A DNA stretch of 64,000 nt from Strix aluco (taxonomy: Eukaryota; Chordata; Aves; Strigiformes; Strigidae), in the NCBI RefSeq assembly GCF_031877795.1, contig NC_133971.1:668501-732500 (forward strand). Reading direction: 5' to 3'. Below are positions 63,120 to 64,000 of the stretch, piece after piece. Numbering within the stretch: position 1 is the first letter of the stretch; each line of letters starts with the position of its first letter. The notes under the pieces are model-generated. The model made no database searches, had not been told where the DNA came from, and was given only the letters and a program-made list of their open reading frames with translations. The translations under genes and the position numbers were made by a program.

Positions 63120-64000
63120 CCTGCCTACAGCCTTGTCCCTCACCGCATCCGGAACTGGCATAAAATTCAACGGACACCTTCATGCCACGGGAGTGCCCTC
63201 AGTTTTGAAGTGGGTCACGTATCCTGTGGGTCAGTGTGGTGCTCACGGTCAGTTTATTTCAAGGTCTGATGTTTCTTAAGAGTAAGTCCCAAATGTCCCT
63301 GTTTATGTGAGTCTTTACACAGACGAGCTGCCCGGGATGTACTGGCAGCTCGTTCAAAACGCCACAGGAACAGGCAATGGTCAGTGAAAGCTGAAGGAAG
63401 ATTAAGCACGACCAAACCACCCAGGTCAACAGCTGGAAAATCATGCATGAGTAGGAATGGTGCAATCCTGAGCCTGGTTTGACCACGTCTCTCGTTCGTG
63501 TGGATGTGTAGATGGAAGGAAAAATACATTTACCAAGAGCGGTTCTCCGAGGCCGCCTCGGTGAAGAAACAAACTGCGGCTGAAGCGGTGCGGCAAATGA
63601 CAGCGTTACGGCAAGGACGGCGTGGTGAATGACATGAACTCAACCTCCAGGAAAAAGGGGTTCAAACGCACTAGTTGTGCAGCTGTGTGTAGGTGCACGC
63701 ACACGCAAACCACAGAGGTTGTGTGCAGGGGATCAGCAGGGCTCACCAGCTTTGTCTCGCCCAGGTCTTGTTTGTGCACGGCTTAAGTAAAAGAAATGGG
63801 CGTTTGGGGTGCTCTGGGCTGGGGGACCCCAGGTTTAGGCTGGCTGGGTGGTACAGCCATCGGATAGGTTGTATTCCTCCGAAGAGGCAGCTGCAGCAGC
63901 GGTTCCTGCGCACGGGCAGGAGGAAGCAAAAATGTCTGAGTCTTCAGGGAATGCTCGCCGCCTAAGCAGCTACGCCCTGCTTCCTCCGGGGAAGAGGCAG
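63120..64000. other. Upstream flank without recognised gene
   Basis: The last 880 bp hold short open frames of at most 91 codons on either strand, with no recognised family, splice-bounded exon or repeat. The next gene upstream of CAST is not reached. Confidence 0.5.

Noticed and set aside
1-64000. A new bacterial-type defence, phage or biosynthetic system
   Set aside because: Gene structure, repeats and splice sites show a vertebrate locus with a known gene pair; nothing supports such a system.

Overview
The window is vertebrate, most likely avian, nuclear DNA. The reasons are many short protein-coding exons with consensus splice sites, CR1 LINE fragments (7141-7915 and 59069-59150), a solo endogenous-retrovirus LTR of a type common in birds (17280-17636), a CpG-island promoter and mostly AT-rich intronic sequence. 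I see no prokaryotic or plasmid features.

Almost the whole window is one gene on the minus strand: calpastatin (CAST), the endogenous inhibitor of calpains. I could place 28 coding exons, from the start codon at 61263-61265 in a CpG island to the stop at 5095-5097, and then a 3'UTR of about 1.9 kb ending at an AATAAA at 3229-3234. All 28 exons have lengths divisible by three and join in phase 0, giving about 745 residues. The order is an XL/L N-terminal region (exons 1-7), four inhibitory repeats each built of A, B and C subdomain exons (exons 8-26) and a Lys-rich tail (exons 27-28). A second CpG island at 40.82-41.35 kb ends in a perfect splice donor and looks like an internal promoter. The next coding exon contains an in-frame ATG (MKPSETK) that matches the MNPTETK start of the shorter mammalian form.

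At the left edge two plus-strand exons (398-535 and 645-726) encode the C-terminal region of an M1 aminopeptidase, best read as ERAP1. This gives the tail-to-tail ERAP1/CAST arrangement known in mammals. The ERAP1 end seems short or rearranged.

The introns hold a degraded pseudogene (about 17100-18690) split by the solo LTR, simple repeats and several GC-rich patches of unknown nature. Upstream of the CAST promoter lie a CA-rich low-complexity tract (61434-61765) and a minisatellite of about 760 bp with a 17/21-bp unit (62361-63119). No further gene is evident from 63.1 to 64 kb.

Gene assignments rest on recognition of protein motifs and splice sites by eye. No database search was run.
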